This document shows, one piece after another, positions 10,816-19,334 of a DNA stretch of 49,525 nucleotides. The DNA is taken from NCBI RefSeq assembly GCF_001665575.1, contig NZ_LZSU01000001.1, positions 1-49,525 on the forward strand, read 5' to 3'. This DNA comes from Mycobacterium sp. 852013-51886_SCH5428379 (lineage in GTDB: Bacteria > Actinomycetota > Actinomycetes > Mycobacteriales > Mycobacteriaceae). The position numbers and the translations under genes are program-made. The notes beneath the pieces were generated by a model. That model was not told the origin of the DNA and did no database searches. It saw only the letters and a program-made list of their open reading frames with translations. Position 1 is the stretch's first letter, and every line of letters starts with the position of its first letter.

Positions 10816-11475
10816 ATGGTGACCGCTGCCCCGGGCGCGGCCGAGTTCGTGCCCGCCGACATCCGCGACCTGACGGTGCTCGCCGAGACTGCGCAGGCTT
10901 GCAAAGGATGCGGTTTGTACCAGGACGCCACGCAGACAGTGTTCGGCCAGGGCCGCTCGAGCGCCCGGGTGGTGATGATCGGTGAGCAACCCGGCGACCA
11001 GGAGGACAGGGCCGGAAAACCTTTCGTCGGTCCGGCGGGCAAACTCCTCGACCGCGCGCTGGCCGCTGCGGACATCGACCGCGGCGAGGTCTACGTCACC
11101 AACGCCGTCAAGCACTTCAAGTTCACCCGCGCTGAACGCGGGGTTCGGCGGATCCACAAGACCCCCAGCCGTACCGAGGTGGTGGCCTGTCGTCCGTGGC
11201 TGCTCGCCGAACTGGATGCGGTGCGTCCCGACGTCGTCGTACTGCTGGGCGCGACAGCGGCGAAAGCGTTGATGGGCAACGATTTCCGGCTGACCGCTCA
11301 TCGCGGCGAGGTGCTCCGGCTGCCGTCGGAGACGTCGATCACCGATCTCGACCCGGAGGTGGTGGCCACCGTCCATCCGTCGTCGGTGCTGCGCGGTCCG
11401 CCCGAGGACCGGGAGCGGGCGTTCGACGCCCTCGTCGACGATCTACGGGTGGCGTCCGGGTTGATGACGTCGTAG
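10816..11475 (+). CDS. udgX: UdgX-type uracil-DNA glycosylase (covalent uracil-DNA binder)
   Basis: A 219-residue Fe-S uracil-DNA glycosylase. Motif I, GEQPGDQE, is at 56-63. The UdgX-specific insertion loop is present as RRIH (R111-H114) after GV, where the M. smegmatis protein has KRRIH; this loop His forms a covalent bond with the abasic sugar after uracil release. Cluster ligands visible are C29, C32 and C125. The remaining family-4 Cys position reads His100 (NAVKHFKF), as in UdgX. The final motif is TVHPSSVLRG. It is absent from M. tuberculosis as far as I know. It converges on the thioesterase gene with 1 nt between stops. Confidence 0.9.
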   Translation: MVTAAPGAAEFVPADIRDLTVLAETAQACKGCGLYQDATQTVFGQGRSSARVVMIGEQPGDQEDRAGKPFVGPAGKLLDRALAAADIDRGEVYVTNAVKHFKFTRAERGVRRIHKTPSRTEVVACRPWLLAELDAVRPDVVVLLGATAAKALMGNDFRLTAHRGEVLRLPSETSITDLDPEVVATVHPSSVLRGPPEDRERAFDALVDDLRVASGLMTS

Positions 11476-11476
11476 T

Positions 11477-12334
11477 TCAGCGGGGGCCGCTGCGACCGAA
11501 GTAGATCTCCTGCGTCGCAGTGCACACGAGCCCGCCGGAGCGGTTGTACATCGTCGCGGTGGCCAGGCCGCGGCCGCCGATTCCGCTGGGTGACACCGCA
11601 TCTGAGAGCACCCAGTCGCCGAGGTCGGCCGGACGGTGGAACCACAACGCGTGGTCGACGAGCGCCGAGAAACTGTCGACCGGCGTGGTGCGGCGCGCCA
11701 CCATGGCGGTTTCGAGCAGCGTGGTGCCGGCGACATAGGTGAGCAGGCAGCTGTTCATGAGGGCGTCGCCGGGCACGGAACCCACTGGGCGCCACCACTT
11801 CCGGATCCGCGGTTCCCGCTCGGGCAGGTCGACCGACAGACGCGGCGGCGGATCGACGTAGCGCAGTTCGATCGGTTGGGGCCGCACCCAGTGTCCGCCG
11901 TGTTCGGCGGCGTACCCGCTCAGCTGTTCCTGCACCGTCGGCAGCGATTCGGGTGCGGGGACGTCGGGCAGGGGTTGGTGGTAGTCGAGGCTTTCCAACG
12001 GAACGGTGAACGACGCGAGCGCTTCGAGCAGCACCTGCCCGTCCTGGGTGGCCAGGACCCGTCGCGAGGACAGGACTCCCCCGTCGCGCAACCGGGTCAC
12101 CGCGAAGTCCACCGGGCGGCGGGCGTCACCGGCGCGCAGCAGATAGACGTGCACGCTGTGCGCGATGCGGTCGGGGCCAACGGTGCGGCCCGCCGACATC
12201 AGCGCCTGACCGGCGATGTGGCCGCCGACGATGTGATGCGCTGGGTTGTCGATCTGGGTGGCGACGAACTGGTCGTCGCCGACTTGATCGACGTCCAGCG
12301 TCGACACGATCTCGGGAAGGTGGGCCGATGTCAC
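11477..12334 (-). CDS. Acyl-CoA thioesterase, TesB type
   Basis: A 285-residue double-hotdog thioesterase that hydrolyses acyl-CoA to free acid and CoA. Landmarks are HIVGGHIAGQALMSAGRTV (about 34-52), HSVHVYLLRAGDA, the interdomain region ending ELRYVDPP, then SFSALVDHALWFHRP and the C-terminal block with the active-site-type SPSGIGGRGLATATMYNRSGGLVCTATQE. GTG 12334 (VTSAHLPEI) gives the usual family length; the open frame continues 30 codons upstream without a good start. Substrate length is not predictable. Confidence 0.88.
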   Translation of the reverse strand: MTSAHLPEIVSTLDVDQVGDDQFVATQIDNPAHHIVGGHIAGQALMSAGRTVGPDRIAHSVHVYLLRAGDARRPVDFAVTRLRDGGVLSSRRVLATQDGQVLLEALASFTVPLESLDYHQPLPDVPAPESLPTVQEQLSGYAAEHGGHWVRPQPIELRYVDPPPRLSVDLPEREPRIRKWWRPVGSVPGDALMNSCLLTYVAGTTLLETAMVARRTTPVDSFSALVDHALWFHRPADLGDWVLSDAVSPSGIGGRGLATATMYNRSGGLVCTATQEIYFGRSGPR

Positions 12335-12449
12335 CGGGGCATCATGCCGGACGCCACGGCGATCGACAGAACCGGTCAGGCAAGATGTGGGGCGTGGACA
12401 CTGCTGCGCACCCGTCACGCTCACGTGACGACCTGCAGCCGGTCAGCTA

Positions 12450-13808
12450 GTGCGGGTCGACGACCGGCTGCGTCGGCTCATGCCGATGCCGATGCCGATT
12501 CTGTCGCTGCGCACGATCGTGATCGTCGCGGCGCTGTCGGTCGTCATCCTGGTTCTCACGCTGGGCACGTGGGTGTGGATCGGGGTCACCAACGACCAGT
12601 ACAGCCAGCTGGACCGCCAACTCGACTCGGTGACCAGCCTCGGTGAGCTCAGCTCACTGCTGAGCGCTTCGGAACCCGAAGATGCCGCCTCGACCGTGCC
12701 CGACGGCAGCCTGGTGCGGACCGCGCGGATCGGCAGCACCACGCTCTCGGTGCCGAAGGACATCGTGCTGCCGGAACTGGAAGTCGGCTACGCGAACACG
12801 ACGATCAACGGTGTCGAATACCGCGTGCGCACCTTCGCCGCCGGTCCGGCAACGATCGCGCTGGGTGCGCCGCTGGCGGATACGCAGCGCCGGATCGACA
12901 TGCTGCATCTGCGGGTGGTGCTCATCTGTGGCGGTGTCATCGCCGGGACCGTGCTGGTCGGTTGGGTGATGTGGTTCATCATGATCAACCCGTTCCGGCT
13001 GCTGGCCCAACAGGCCCGGGCGATCAATGCCCAGTCCAAGCCGGAGGAGGTCCAGGTTCGGGGGGTGTGGGAGGCCGTCGAGATCGCCGAGGCCGTGGAG
13101 GGCATGCTCGCGCGGATAGGTGAGGAGCAGCTGCGCACCAAGGCGGCGCTGGAGTCCGCGCGTGACTTCGCCGCCGTCGCGTCCCATGAGTTGCGCACAC
13201 CGCTGACCGCCATGCGCACCAACCTCGAGGTGCTCTCGACGCTCGACATGACCGACGAGCAGCGCACGGAGGTCATCGGCGACATCGTCCGCACCCAGAC
13301 ACGCATCGAGGCGACGCTGACCGCGCTGGAACGTCTCGCGCAGGGCGAGTTGACCACCGCGGACGACCATGTGCCGGTCGATCTCACCGAACTGCTCGAC
13401 CGGGCGGCCCACGACGCGATGCGCAGCTACCCGAATCTCGACGTGTCGCTCGTGCCGTCGGCGCAGGTGCGCATCATCGGCCTGCCCGCGGGGCTACGTC
13501 TGGTGATCGACAACGCCATCGCCAACGCCGTCAAACACGGCGACGCGACCGAGATCCGATTGAGCGCCATCCGGTCCGGTGATCACGTGGAGATCGCCGT
13601 GGACGACAACGGCAGCGGAGTTCCCGAAGGCGAACGCACGTTGGTGTTCGAGCGGTTCTCCCGGGGGTCGACCGCAACGCGGTCAGGCTCAGGTCTCGGG
13701 TTGGCACTGGTGGCCCAGCAGGCCGAATTGCACGGCGGCACAGCATCTCTGGAGACCAGTCCGATGGGCGGCGCGCGACTGCTTCTGCGGTTGCCGGTCC
13801 CGCAGTGA
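12450..13808 (+). CDS. PrrB-like sensor histidine kinase, no adjacent regulator
   Basis: A 452-residue membrane kinase. TM1 is about 21-46, an extracytoplasmic sensor of about 105 residues follows, TM2 is about 155-178, then HAMP, then the dimerisation/phosphoacceptor helix SHELRTPLTAMRTNLEVL with His246. The ATPase domain has the N box DNAIANAVKHG, G1 DDNGSGVPEGE, F box FERFSRG and G2 GSGLGLALV. From TM2 onward it is strikingly like M. tuberculosis PrrB, while the sensor region differs. No response regulator lies next to it, so it is probably an orphan paralogue signalling to PrrA or another partner. The start is uncertain: GTG 12450 matches PrrB length, and ATG 12480 within ATGCCG repeats is the alternative. 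Confidence 0.85.
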   Translation: MRVDDRLRRLMPMPMPILSLRTIVIVAALSVVILVLTLGTWVWIGVTNDQYSQLDRQLDSVTSLGELSSLLSASEPEDAASTVPDGSLVRTARIGSTTLSVPKDIVLPELEVGYANTTINGVEYRVRTFAAGPATIALGAPLADTQRRIDMLHLRVVLICGGVIAGTVLVGWVMWFIMINPFRLLAQQARAINAQSKPEEVQVRGVWEAVEIAEAVEGMLARIGEEQLRTKAALESARDFAAVASHELRTPLTAMRTNLEVLSTLDMTDEQRTEVIGDIVRTQTRIEATLTALERLAQGELTTADDHVPVDLTELLDRAAHDAMRSYPNLDVSLVPSAQVRIIGLPAGLRLVIDNAIANAVKHGDATEIRLSAIRSGDHVEIAVDDNGSGVPEGERTLVFERFSRGSTATRSGSGLGLALVAQQAELHGGTASLETSPMGGARLLLRLPVPQ

Positions 13809-13812
13809 CGAA

Positions 13813-13841
13813 CGGGCCCGGCAGCAGTGCTGCCGGGCCCG
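13813..13841. terminator. Bidirectional hairpin terminator
   Basis: A perfect 14-bp inverted repeat (cgggcccggcagca / tgctgccgggcccg) with a single central base lies 4 nt after the kinase stop and 17 nt after the repeat-protein stop. The two genes converge here. It is GC-rich without a T-run, as is common in mycobacteria. Confidence 0.8.
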
Positions 13842-13858
13842 ATCGTGTCAACCGGTGA

Positions 13859-16771
13859 TCACCAGTCGTCGCGGCGATCCGCTGCCGGAGTGGCGACCGA
13901 CGCGGGGGTGGCACCCGGTGTGGCCGTCGCCGACCACAAACCACCGGTTCCCGCGCAGATGCCGTCGCTGGGCATCTTGATCTCGGTGGGCAACGGAATC
14001 GGCATGCCGGGGATCTGCGGAACCGTGATCGTGGGCACCAGATCCCACGGGCTGGCCAGCGCCGCACCGGGGGTGCCGGTTGCCGGGACGCCCGGGAGCA
14101 GCATGTCGAACACCGCAGCCGCGCCCTCGAGCGGCGTACCCGCGCCCGGAGGAACTGCTCCGCCACCACCGGCCGGCACACCACCGGCGGGCGGGTAAGG
14201 CGGCGTGGCGATGTTCACCGCGGTCGAACCACCCGCAGGAGGCGCGGGAGGAGCGGGCGGAGCCGGGATGTTCACCGCAGTCGACGCACCGCCGGGAGGA
14301 GCGGGCGGCGCAGGCGGAGCGACGACGGGCACGTTGGCGGCGGCCGGGGCCGGCGGCGCAGGCGGAGCCGGCGGGGCGACCGCGGCCGCAGGCGTGACGA
14401 CGCCGGCGGGCGGGGCGGGCGGCGCGGGCGGAACCGCACCAGCGGCAGGCACCACGACGGCGGCGGGCGGAGCCGGCGGCGCAGGCGGAACCGCACCAGC
14501 GGCAGGCGTCACCACAGCGGCGGGCGGAGCCGGCGGCGGAGGCGGAACCGCACCAGCGGCGGGCACACCGGCGCCGGCGGGGGGACCAGCGGGCGGCAGC
14601 GCGCCGGCAGCGGGTTCGACGACACCCACCGGCGGGCCGGCAGGCGGCGCGCCGCCCGCACCGGTTGCCCCGGCGCCGGCGCCGGGCGCTCCCGCACCGG
14701 CGCCCGCGGGAGGACCGGCCGGGGGAAGTGCGCCGGCAGCAGGCTCAACGACACCAGCAGGCGGACCAGCCGGAGCCGGCGGAACCGCACCCGCCGCAGG
14801 CTCAACCACACCAGCAGGCGGACCAGCCGGAGCCGGCGGAACCGCACCCGCCGCAGGCTCAACCACACCAGCAGGCGGACCAGCCGGAGCCGGCGGAACC
14901 GCACCCGCCGCAGGCTCAACCACACCAGCAGGCGGACCAGCCGGAGCCGGCGGAACCGCACCCGCCGCAGGCTCAACCACACCAGCAGGCGGACCAGCCG
15001 GAGCCGGCGGAACCGCAGCCGCCGCAGGCTCAACCACCGCAGCCGGAGGCGCCGGCGGAGCCGGAGGCGTCACGTTCGTGACCGAGTTTCCAGCGGGAAC
15101 CCCGGGTGCCGGCGGCGCCGGCGGGGTGACGTTCGTGACCGAGTTGCCAGCGGGGACGGCCGGAGCCGGAGGGGCTGGGGGTGAGAAGCGCTCGATCGGA
15201 GTCGTCGATCCACCACCGGGAGTCGGCGGTGCGGGCGGGCTGAACCGCTCGACCGGGGTGACGGACCCACCACCGGGCGCAGGCGGAGCAGGAGGCGTGA
15301 CGGCCGACTGAGAATCAATCGTGCCTCCGCCCGGGGCCGGCGGCGCCGGAGGCGTCACCGCGGACTGAGAATCAATCGTGCCGCCACCCGGAGCGGGCGG
15401 AGCAGGCGGCACGATCTCGCCACCCGAGCCACCAGCAGGCGCGCCCGGAGCGGGCGGCGCCGGAGGCGTCACCGCGGACTGAGAATCAATCGTGCCGCCA
15501 CCCGGAGCGGGCGGAGCAGGCGGCACGATCTCGCCACCCGAGCCACCAGCAGGCGCGCCCGGAGCCGGCGGTGCCGGAGGCAGCGCTCCTCCACCGGCGC
15601 CACCAGCGGGCGCGCCGGGGACCGGCGGTGCCGGAGGCAGCGCACCGGCCGCGGGCTCAACCACACCAGCAGGCGGACCAGCCGGAGCCGGAGGCAGCGC
15701 ACCCGCCGCAGGCTCAACCACACCAGCAGGCGGACCAGCCGGAGCCGGAGGCAGCGCACCCGCCGCAGGCTCAACCACACCAGCAGGCGGACCAGCCGGA
15801 GCCGGAGGCAGCGCACCCGCCGCAGGCTCAACCACACCAGCAGGCGGACCAGCCGGAGCCGGAGGCAGCGCACCCGCCGCAGGCTCAACCACACCAGCAG
15901 GCGGACCGGCCGGAGCCGGCGGCAGCGCACCCGCCGCAGGCTCAACCACACCAGCAGGCGGACCAGCCGGAGCCGGCGGAACCGCACCGGCGGCCGGCTG
16001 AACGACCCCGGCAGGCGGACCGGCAGGAGCGGGGGCCGGAGGAAGCGGAGCGGCGGCCGGCTGAACGACCCCGGCGGGCGGACCGGCAGGAGCGGGGGCC
16101 GGCGGAAGCGCACCGGCGGCCGGCGTCACCACTGCGGCGGGAGGTGCGGCGGGCACCGGCGGAAGACCGCCACCACCCGCGCCCCCGGCGGGCACACCCG
16201 GCGCACCGGGTGCCGGCGGGACCGCACCGGCGGCCGGCGTCACCACCGCTGCGGGAGGTGCGGCGGGCACCGGCGGCGTCGACAGCGCAGTGCCGTTGAG
16301 AGAACCGGCCGGCGGGATGCCGGGAGCGGGCGGCAGGGCGCCGCTGGCGGTGTTGACCGTGGCACCGGGGGGCGTGCCCGGCACCGGCGGCGTCGACAGC
16401 GCGGTGCCATTCAGGGAACCGGCGGGCGGAATGCCGGGCGCAGGCGGCGTCACCCGGGCGGTGCCGTTCAGTGAGCCCGCAGGCGGGATCGGCGGTTTCG
16501 GCGGCGTCGCGAGCGCGGTGCCGTTGGCCGAGCCGGCGGGAGGAATTGGACCCGCGGGCGGGGTGGCGGTTGTCAACGCCTGATTCGCCGCAGGCAGCGT
16601 CTCAGGGAGACGCCCCGGAACAGTGAGCAACTGCTGCACGATGTTCAAGCACGGGACGCCAGGGCTCGCCGGTTGCGCCACAGCCGTCGCCGGGTTGAAC
16701 AGCTGCACGACGCAGCATGCCCCCGCGGTGGCAAGGGCGGTGACACCCACTCGATTTGTCGTCCGCGACAT
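13859..16771 (-). CDS. Giant secreted Pro/Ala/Gly-rich protein with a 19-residue repeat
   Basis: A 970-residue protein with GAGGGAAC just before ATG 16771. A signal peptide spans about 1-33 (hydrophobic GVTALATAGACCVVQLF, cleavage likely after AVA before QPAS). A short N-terminal unit contains one Cys (GVPCLNIVQQLL). From about residue 65 to 850 nearly everything is built on 19-residue units beginning PPAP or PPAG: SLNGTA types, GVVEPAAGA types, GGTIDSQSAVT, SVTPVERFS and NSVTNVT types. The C-terminal 100 residues are non-repetitive (GAAAVFDMLLPGVP, WDLVPTITVPQIPGMPIPLP, SDGICAGTGG) with a second Cys. I know no named family. A cell-surface or wall-spanning role is plausible. Long plus-strand frames over it are shadows of the repeat. 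Confidence 0.85.
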   Translation of the reverse strand: MSRTTNRVGVTALATAGACCVVQLFNPATAVAQPASPGVPCLNIVQQLLTVPGRLPETLPAANQALTTATPPAGPIPPAGSANGTALATPPKPPIPPAGSLNGTARVTPPAPGIPPAGSLNGTALSTPPVPGTPPGATVNTASGALPPAPGIPPAGSLNGTALSTPPVPAAPPAAVVTPAAGAVPPAPGAPGVPAGGAGGGGLPPVPAAPPAAVVTPAAGALPPAPAPAGPPAGVVQPAAAPLPPAPAPAGPPAGVVQPAAGAVPPAPAGPPAGVVEPAAGALPPAPAGPPAGVVEPAAGALPPAPAGPPAGVVEPAAGALPPAPAGPPAGVVEPAAGALPPAPAGPPAGVVEPAAGALPPAPAGPPAGVVEPAAGALPPAPPVPGAPAGGAGGGALPPAPPAPGAPAGGSGGEIVPPAPPAPGGGTIDSQSAVTPPAPPAPGAPAGGSGGEIVPPAPPAPGGGTIDSQSAVTPPAPPAPGGGTIDSQSAVTPPAPPAPGGGSVTPVERFSPPAPPTPGGGSTTPIERFSPPAPPAPAVPAGNSVTNVTPPAPPAPGVPAGNSVTNVTPPAPPAPPAAVVEPAAAAVPPAPAGPPAGVVEPAAGAVPPAPAGPPAGVVEPAAGAVPPAPAGPPAGVVEPAAGAVPPAPAGPPAGVVEPAAGAVPPAPAGPPAGVVEPAAGALPPAGPPAGAGAGAPGAGAGATGAGGAPPAGPPVGVVEPAAGALPPAGPPAGAGVPAAGAVPPPPPAPPAAVVTPAAGAVPPAPPAPPAAVVVPAAGAVPPAPPAPPAGVVTPAAAVAPPAPPAPPAPAAANVPVVAPPAPPAPPGGASTAVNIPAPPAPPAPPAGGSTAVNIATPPYPPAGGVPAGGGGAVPPGAGTPLEGAAAVFDMLLPGVPATGTPGAALASPWDLVPTITVPQIPGMPIPLPTEIKMPSDGICAGTGGLWSATATPGATPASVATPAADRRDDW
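14741..15037 (-). repeat. 57-bp tandem repeat block 1 in the repeat-protein gene
   Basis: Near-identical 57-bp units encode PPAPAGPPAGVVEPAAGAV, about five full copies plus a diverged edge copy. Units differ by very few bases, so expansion was recent or homogenisation is active. There are no unique spacers, so it is not a CRISPR array. Copy number may be mis-assembled. Confidence 0.9.
15650..15985 (-). repeat. 57-bp tandem repeat block 2 in the repeat-protein gene
   Basis: A second block of about six 57-bp units encodes PPAPAGPPAGVVEPAAGAL. It is related to block 1 but set apart by one residue (Leu for Val, codon-level change). The blocks are separated by about 610 bp of diverged 19-residue units of other types. 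Confidence 0.9.
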
Positions 16772-16778
16772 GTTCCCT

Positions 16779-16812
16779 CAGTTCCTTTGCGCTTCGTGAC
16801 GTTTACGCGTCG
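16779..16812 (-). promoter_or_regulatory. Leader element of the repeat-protein gene shared with usp
   Basis: This is the partner of 8941-8974, 28 of 34 bases identical without gaps, ending 8 bp upstream of ATG 16771. On the minus strand it contains ACGCGTAAACGTCACGAA. The similarity runs into the region of the ribosome site (AACTGA), so it may act in DNA or in the mRNA leader. Confidence 0.6.
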
Positions 16813-17038
16813 AGGGGAACGTAGCCGCGGGTCGTCACTTTGCCCGGCGCGACAAATTGGCGGTTTATCGAACTGTTGCCAATGAGAGGTGGTTCGGTGA
16901 CCGAAGAGATTCGGCGGTCAGGGGCAGCAGTGGATGCACGTCCCCACTGGAGCGTTGAGAGCCGTGGATTCCAAGCGATGGGCATCGGCCACCCAGACGC
17001 CATCGCGTATCGCGAGCCGGCAGCAAACCATCATGACT

Positions 17039-17112
17039 TGGAGCGGATGACGGGATTCGAACCCGTGTAAACGGCTTTGCAGGCCGGTGCCTAGCCACTC
17101 AGCCACACCCGC
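17039..17112 (-). tRNA. tRNA-Cys (GCA)
   Basis: Read on the minus strand, acceptor GCGGGTG pairs with CATCCGC. The anticodon loop CTGCAAA gives GCA (positions 17080-17078). The T-arm contains GGTTCGAATCC. The discriminator is U73, required for cysteine identity, and CCA is encoded. The length is 74 nt. Confidence 0.95.
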
Positions 17113-17198
17113 GTCACTTCGAAACCCTGCCAGCCGGCGCGCCGGCGGTCGAGCGTTTCGCTCACGGTGATCGGTAATGGACGCGAGATACTTCCGGC

Positions 17199-17924
17199 AT
17201 GGATCTCTGGCTCGCCACCGACCCGCCGTTCTTCGGCGGCCCCGGTCAGGGCACAAGGCAGATCGTCGAACTGCTCGTCGCGTTCGGGCTGACTGCCCTG
17301 ATCGGTCTCGAACGCGAAGTGCAGGGCAAGAGCGCGGGACTGCGCACACAGACCATTGTCGGCACCGCCGCGGCCCTCATCATGCTGGTGAGCAAGTACG
17401 GATTCAGCGATGTGCTCGCGACCGGCACCGTCGAAGTGGACCCGTCTCGCGTGGCGGCACAGATCGTTACGGGCATCGGATTCCTCGGCGCCGGAATCAT
17501 CATCTTCCGACGCGGTTCGGTGCACGGACTCACCACCGCCGCTGCGGTGTGGGAATCTGCGGCGATCGGCATGGCGGCAGGCTCTGGTCTGCTCCTGCTC
17601 GCGTGCATCGTGACGGGCCTGCACTTCGTGATCGTGCTCGGCTTCATGCCCTTGGCGCGACGCCTCAACGCGCGGCTGAGCGGATCCGTCCGCCTGCACG
17701 TGACCTACGACGGCGATCGGGGCGTGCTGACCAAGTTGCTCCAGGCCTGCGAGCGACGGGACTGGCAGCTCACGGAGCTGGCTGCCGACCCTCCAGGAGC
17801 GCCGCACGGCGAGGCCGGCGCGATGCTGACGCTCGCCGGCAGCCGCATCCTCACCGCACCCGCCGTACTGGCCGGCATCGACGGCGTGATGTCGATCCGT
17901 CAGCTTGACGAAGATCCCGACTGA
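17199..17924 (+). CDS. MgtC/SapB family membrane protein
   Basis: A 241-residue protein. Four to five hydrophobic segments fill residues 20-155, with the MgtC hallmarks ALIGLEREVQGKSAGLRTQTIVG (about 34-56), the central VDPSRVAAQIVTGIGFLGAGII (about 80-101), and GLTTAAAVWESAAIGMAAGSG. A cytoplasmic C-terminal domain of about 80 residues follows, which in MgtC proteins has an ACT-like fold. Family members aid survival at low magnesium and inside macrophages, partly by affecting the F-ATPase; the exact role here is unknown. GATACT lies 6 nt before ATG 17199 and may give a near-leaderless mRNA. Its 3' end overlaps the convergent MFS gene by 25 nt. Confidence 0.88.
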   Translation: MDLWLATDPPFFGGPGQGTRQIVELLVAFGLTALIGLEREVQGKSAGLRTQTIVGTAAALIMLVSKYGFSDVLATGTVEVDPSRVAAQIVTGIGFLGAGIIIFRRGSVHGLTTAAAVWESAAIGMAAGSGLLLLACIVTGLHFVIVLGFMPLARRLNARLSGSVRLHVTYDGDRGVLTKLLQACERRDWQLTELAADPPGAPHGEAGAMLTLAGSRILTAPAVLAGIDGVMSIRQLDEDPD

Positions 17925-19327
17925 GTCTGGTCAGCCCCCGAAGCGGCGCGCGACGACGCGATGACGCCGATCGCGGCGAGCACCGCGAACACCCCGAACA
18001 GCAGGCGCGCGGCCTGCGCTTCTCCGCCGCCGCCCGCCTGGTTGACCACGACGCCCGCCAGGCCGGCACCGAAAGCGCCGCAGATCAATTGGACCGTGTT
18101 GATGGCCGCAGCCGCTGCCGGTCCCTCTTCGGGGTCGCGCACCCGACTCATCGCCCACGCCGACAGGTGTGGCCATGCCATACCGATGCCCGCCCCGGCG
18201 AGGACCAATCCGCCCGCCCAGACGATCACCCACGGCAGCGACATCTCGTCACGCATGGCGAGCAGACCGATACCGAGACCGACGGCCATGACCAGCGGCG
18301 CGATAGTGACCGTCCGAACGATGATCCGCCTGCGCCGCAGCGAAGCACTGGTGATCTCTCCCGCCGTCCAGCCCACCGAAAGCACCGCCCCGAAGAACCC
18401 CGCCAGCACCGGGGCCAGCCCGGCGAGCCGCTGCCCGAACAGCGGCACATACATGTCCACCATGGTGGCGGCCATCAGCAGGCCCAGCGTGACGTAGATC
18501 CACTTGAGCGGTCCCGGCCTGAATGTTGTGGGCGGGAAGACCGCAACGGAGGCGCGCCGATCCACGAACACGAAGACGACGACGATCGCGATCGCGACCC
18601 CCAGCAATCCTGCGGTGAACCGGACGTCGCTGGGGATGCCCGCGACGCTGACCATCAGAGCCGCCGAGCCCAGCAACAGCAGCGATGCCAAGGGGATTCG
18701 CAGCCGCGCCGGTCGATCGGCCGTCGGGTTCCGTGCGACGAGGGCGATCGGCACCAACACCGCCATTGCGGCGGTGAGAATCGTGAGTACTCCGAAAGCC
18801 CAACGCCAACTTCCGAATTGGGCGAACAGTCCACCGGATGCCGGGCCCACGATGGTGCCGACGCCCCACATCGCCGACACCAACGCCGACGCGCGCGTCC
18901 ACAGTTGACGTGGCAGCGCGGTGTTGATCACGGCGTATCCCAGACCCGCCAGCAACCCGCCGGCCGCACCCTGCACCGCGCGCCCGACGAGCAGCAACTC
19001 CATACTCGGCGCGAGTGCGCAGCCCAGGCTGCCGAGCCCGAACACGGCCAAGGCCGACAAATACGCCCGCCGGGGTCCGAGCCGCATCAGCACCGGATGC
19101 ACCGTTGTCGCCGCGATCACCGACGCGACCAGATAGACCGTCGTAACCCATGCATAGAACCGCTCGCCGCCGATCTCGGCGACGGCGCTCGGCATCAGGC
19201 TGATCGTCAGGAACTCGTTGGTGGCGTACAACGCGACGCCACCCGCGAGCACCGTCGACGTCCCGAGATAGCGCGCACCGAGCAGATCTCGCCACGCGCC
19301 CCCGGACACGGCCGTCGTTTCCGTCAC
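17900..19327 (-). CDS. Major facilitator drug-efflux-type transporter (Rv1634-like)
   Basis: A 475-residue transporter with at least twelve hydrophobic segments. Visible motifs are the A-type loop MRLGPRRAYLSALAVFGLGSLGCALAPS and the C-type antiporter stretch SAMWGVGTIVGPASGGLFAQFGSWRWAFGV that marks proton-driven drug exporters. Its place next to uvrB matches Rv1634, reported as a drug efflux protein. It starts at GTG 19327 with no ribosome site but a TAGCCT -10 hexamer 7 nt upstream. A MerR-type promoter precedes it (19335-19365), so induction by a small molecule or metal is likely. Confidence 0.88.
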   Translation of the reverse strand: MTETTAVSGGAWRDLLGARYLGTSTVLAGGVALYATNEFLTISLMPSAVAEIGGERFYAWVTTVYLVASVIAATTVHPVLMRLGPRRAYLSALAVFGLGSLGCALAPSMELLLVGRAVQGAAGGLLAGLGYAVINTALPRQLWTRASALVSAMWGVGTIVGPASGGLFAQFGSWRWAFGVLTILTAAMAVLVPIALVARNPTADRPARLRIPLASLLLLGSAALMVSVAGIPSDVRFTAGLLGVAIAIVVVFVFVDRRASVAVFPPTTFRPGPLKWIYVTLGLLMAATMVDMYVPLFGQRLAGLAPVLAGFFGAVLSVGWTAGEITSASLRRRRIIVRTVTIAPLVMAVGLGIGLLAMRDEMSLPWVIVWAGGLVLAGAGIGMAWPHLSAWAMSRVRDPEEGPAAAAAINTVQLICGAFGAGLAGVVVNQAGGGGEAQAARLLFGVFAVLAAIGVIASSRAASGADQTQSGSSSS

Positions 19328-19334
19328 GCCGGAC

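Noticed and set aside
14205..15311. Long plus-strand Gly/Ala-rich frame resembling a PGRS protein
   Set aside because: It is the antisense shadow of the PPAP repeat; the minus-strand frame has the signal peptide, ribosome site and unique ends.
14741..15985. CRISPR array
   Set aside because: The 57-bp repeats are tandem without unique spacers and are in frame within a coding sequence.
16840..17070. 76-residue plus-strand frame ending MTGFEPV
   Set aside because: Its C-terminus is the antisense of the tRNA-Cys T-arm, a classic false gene; no ribosome site.
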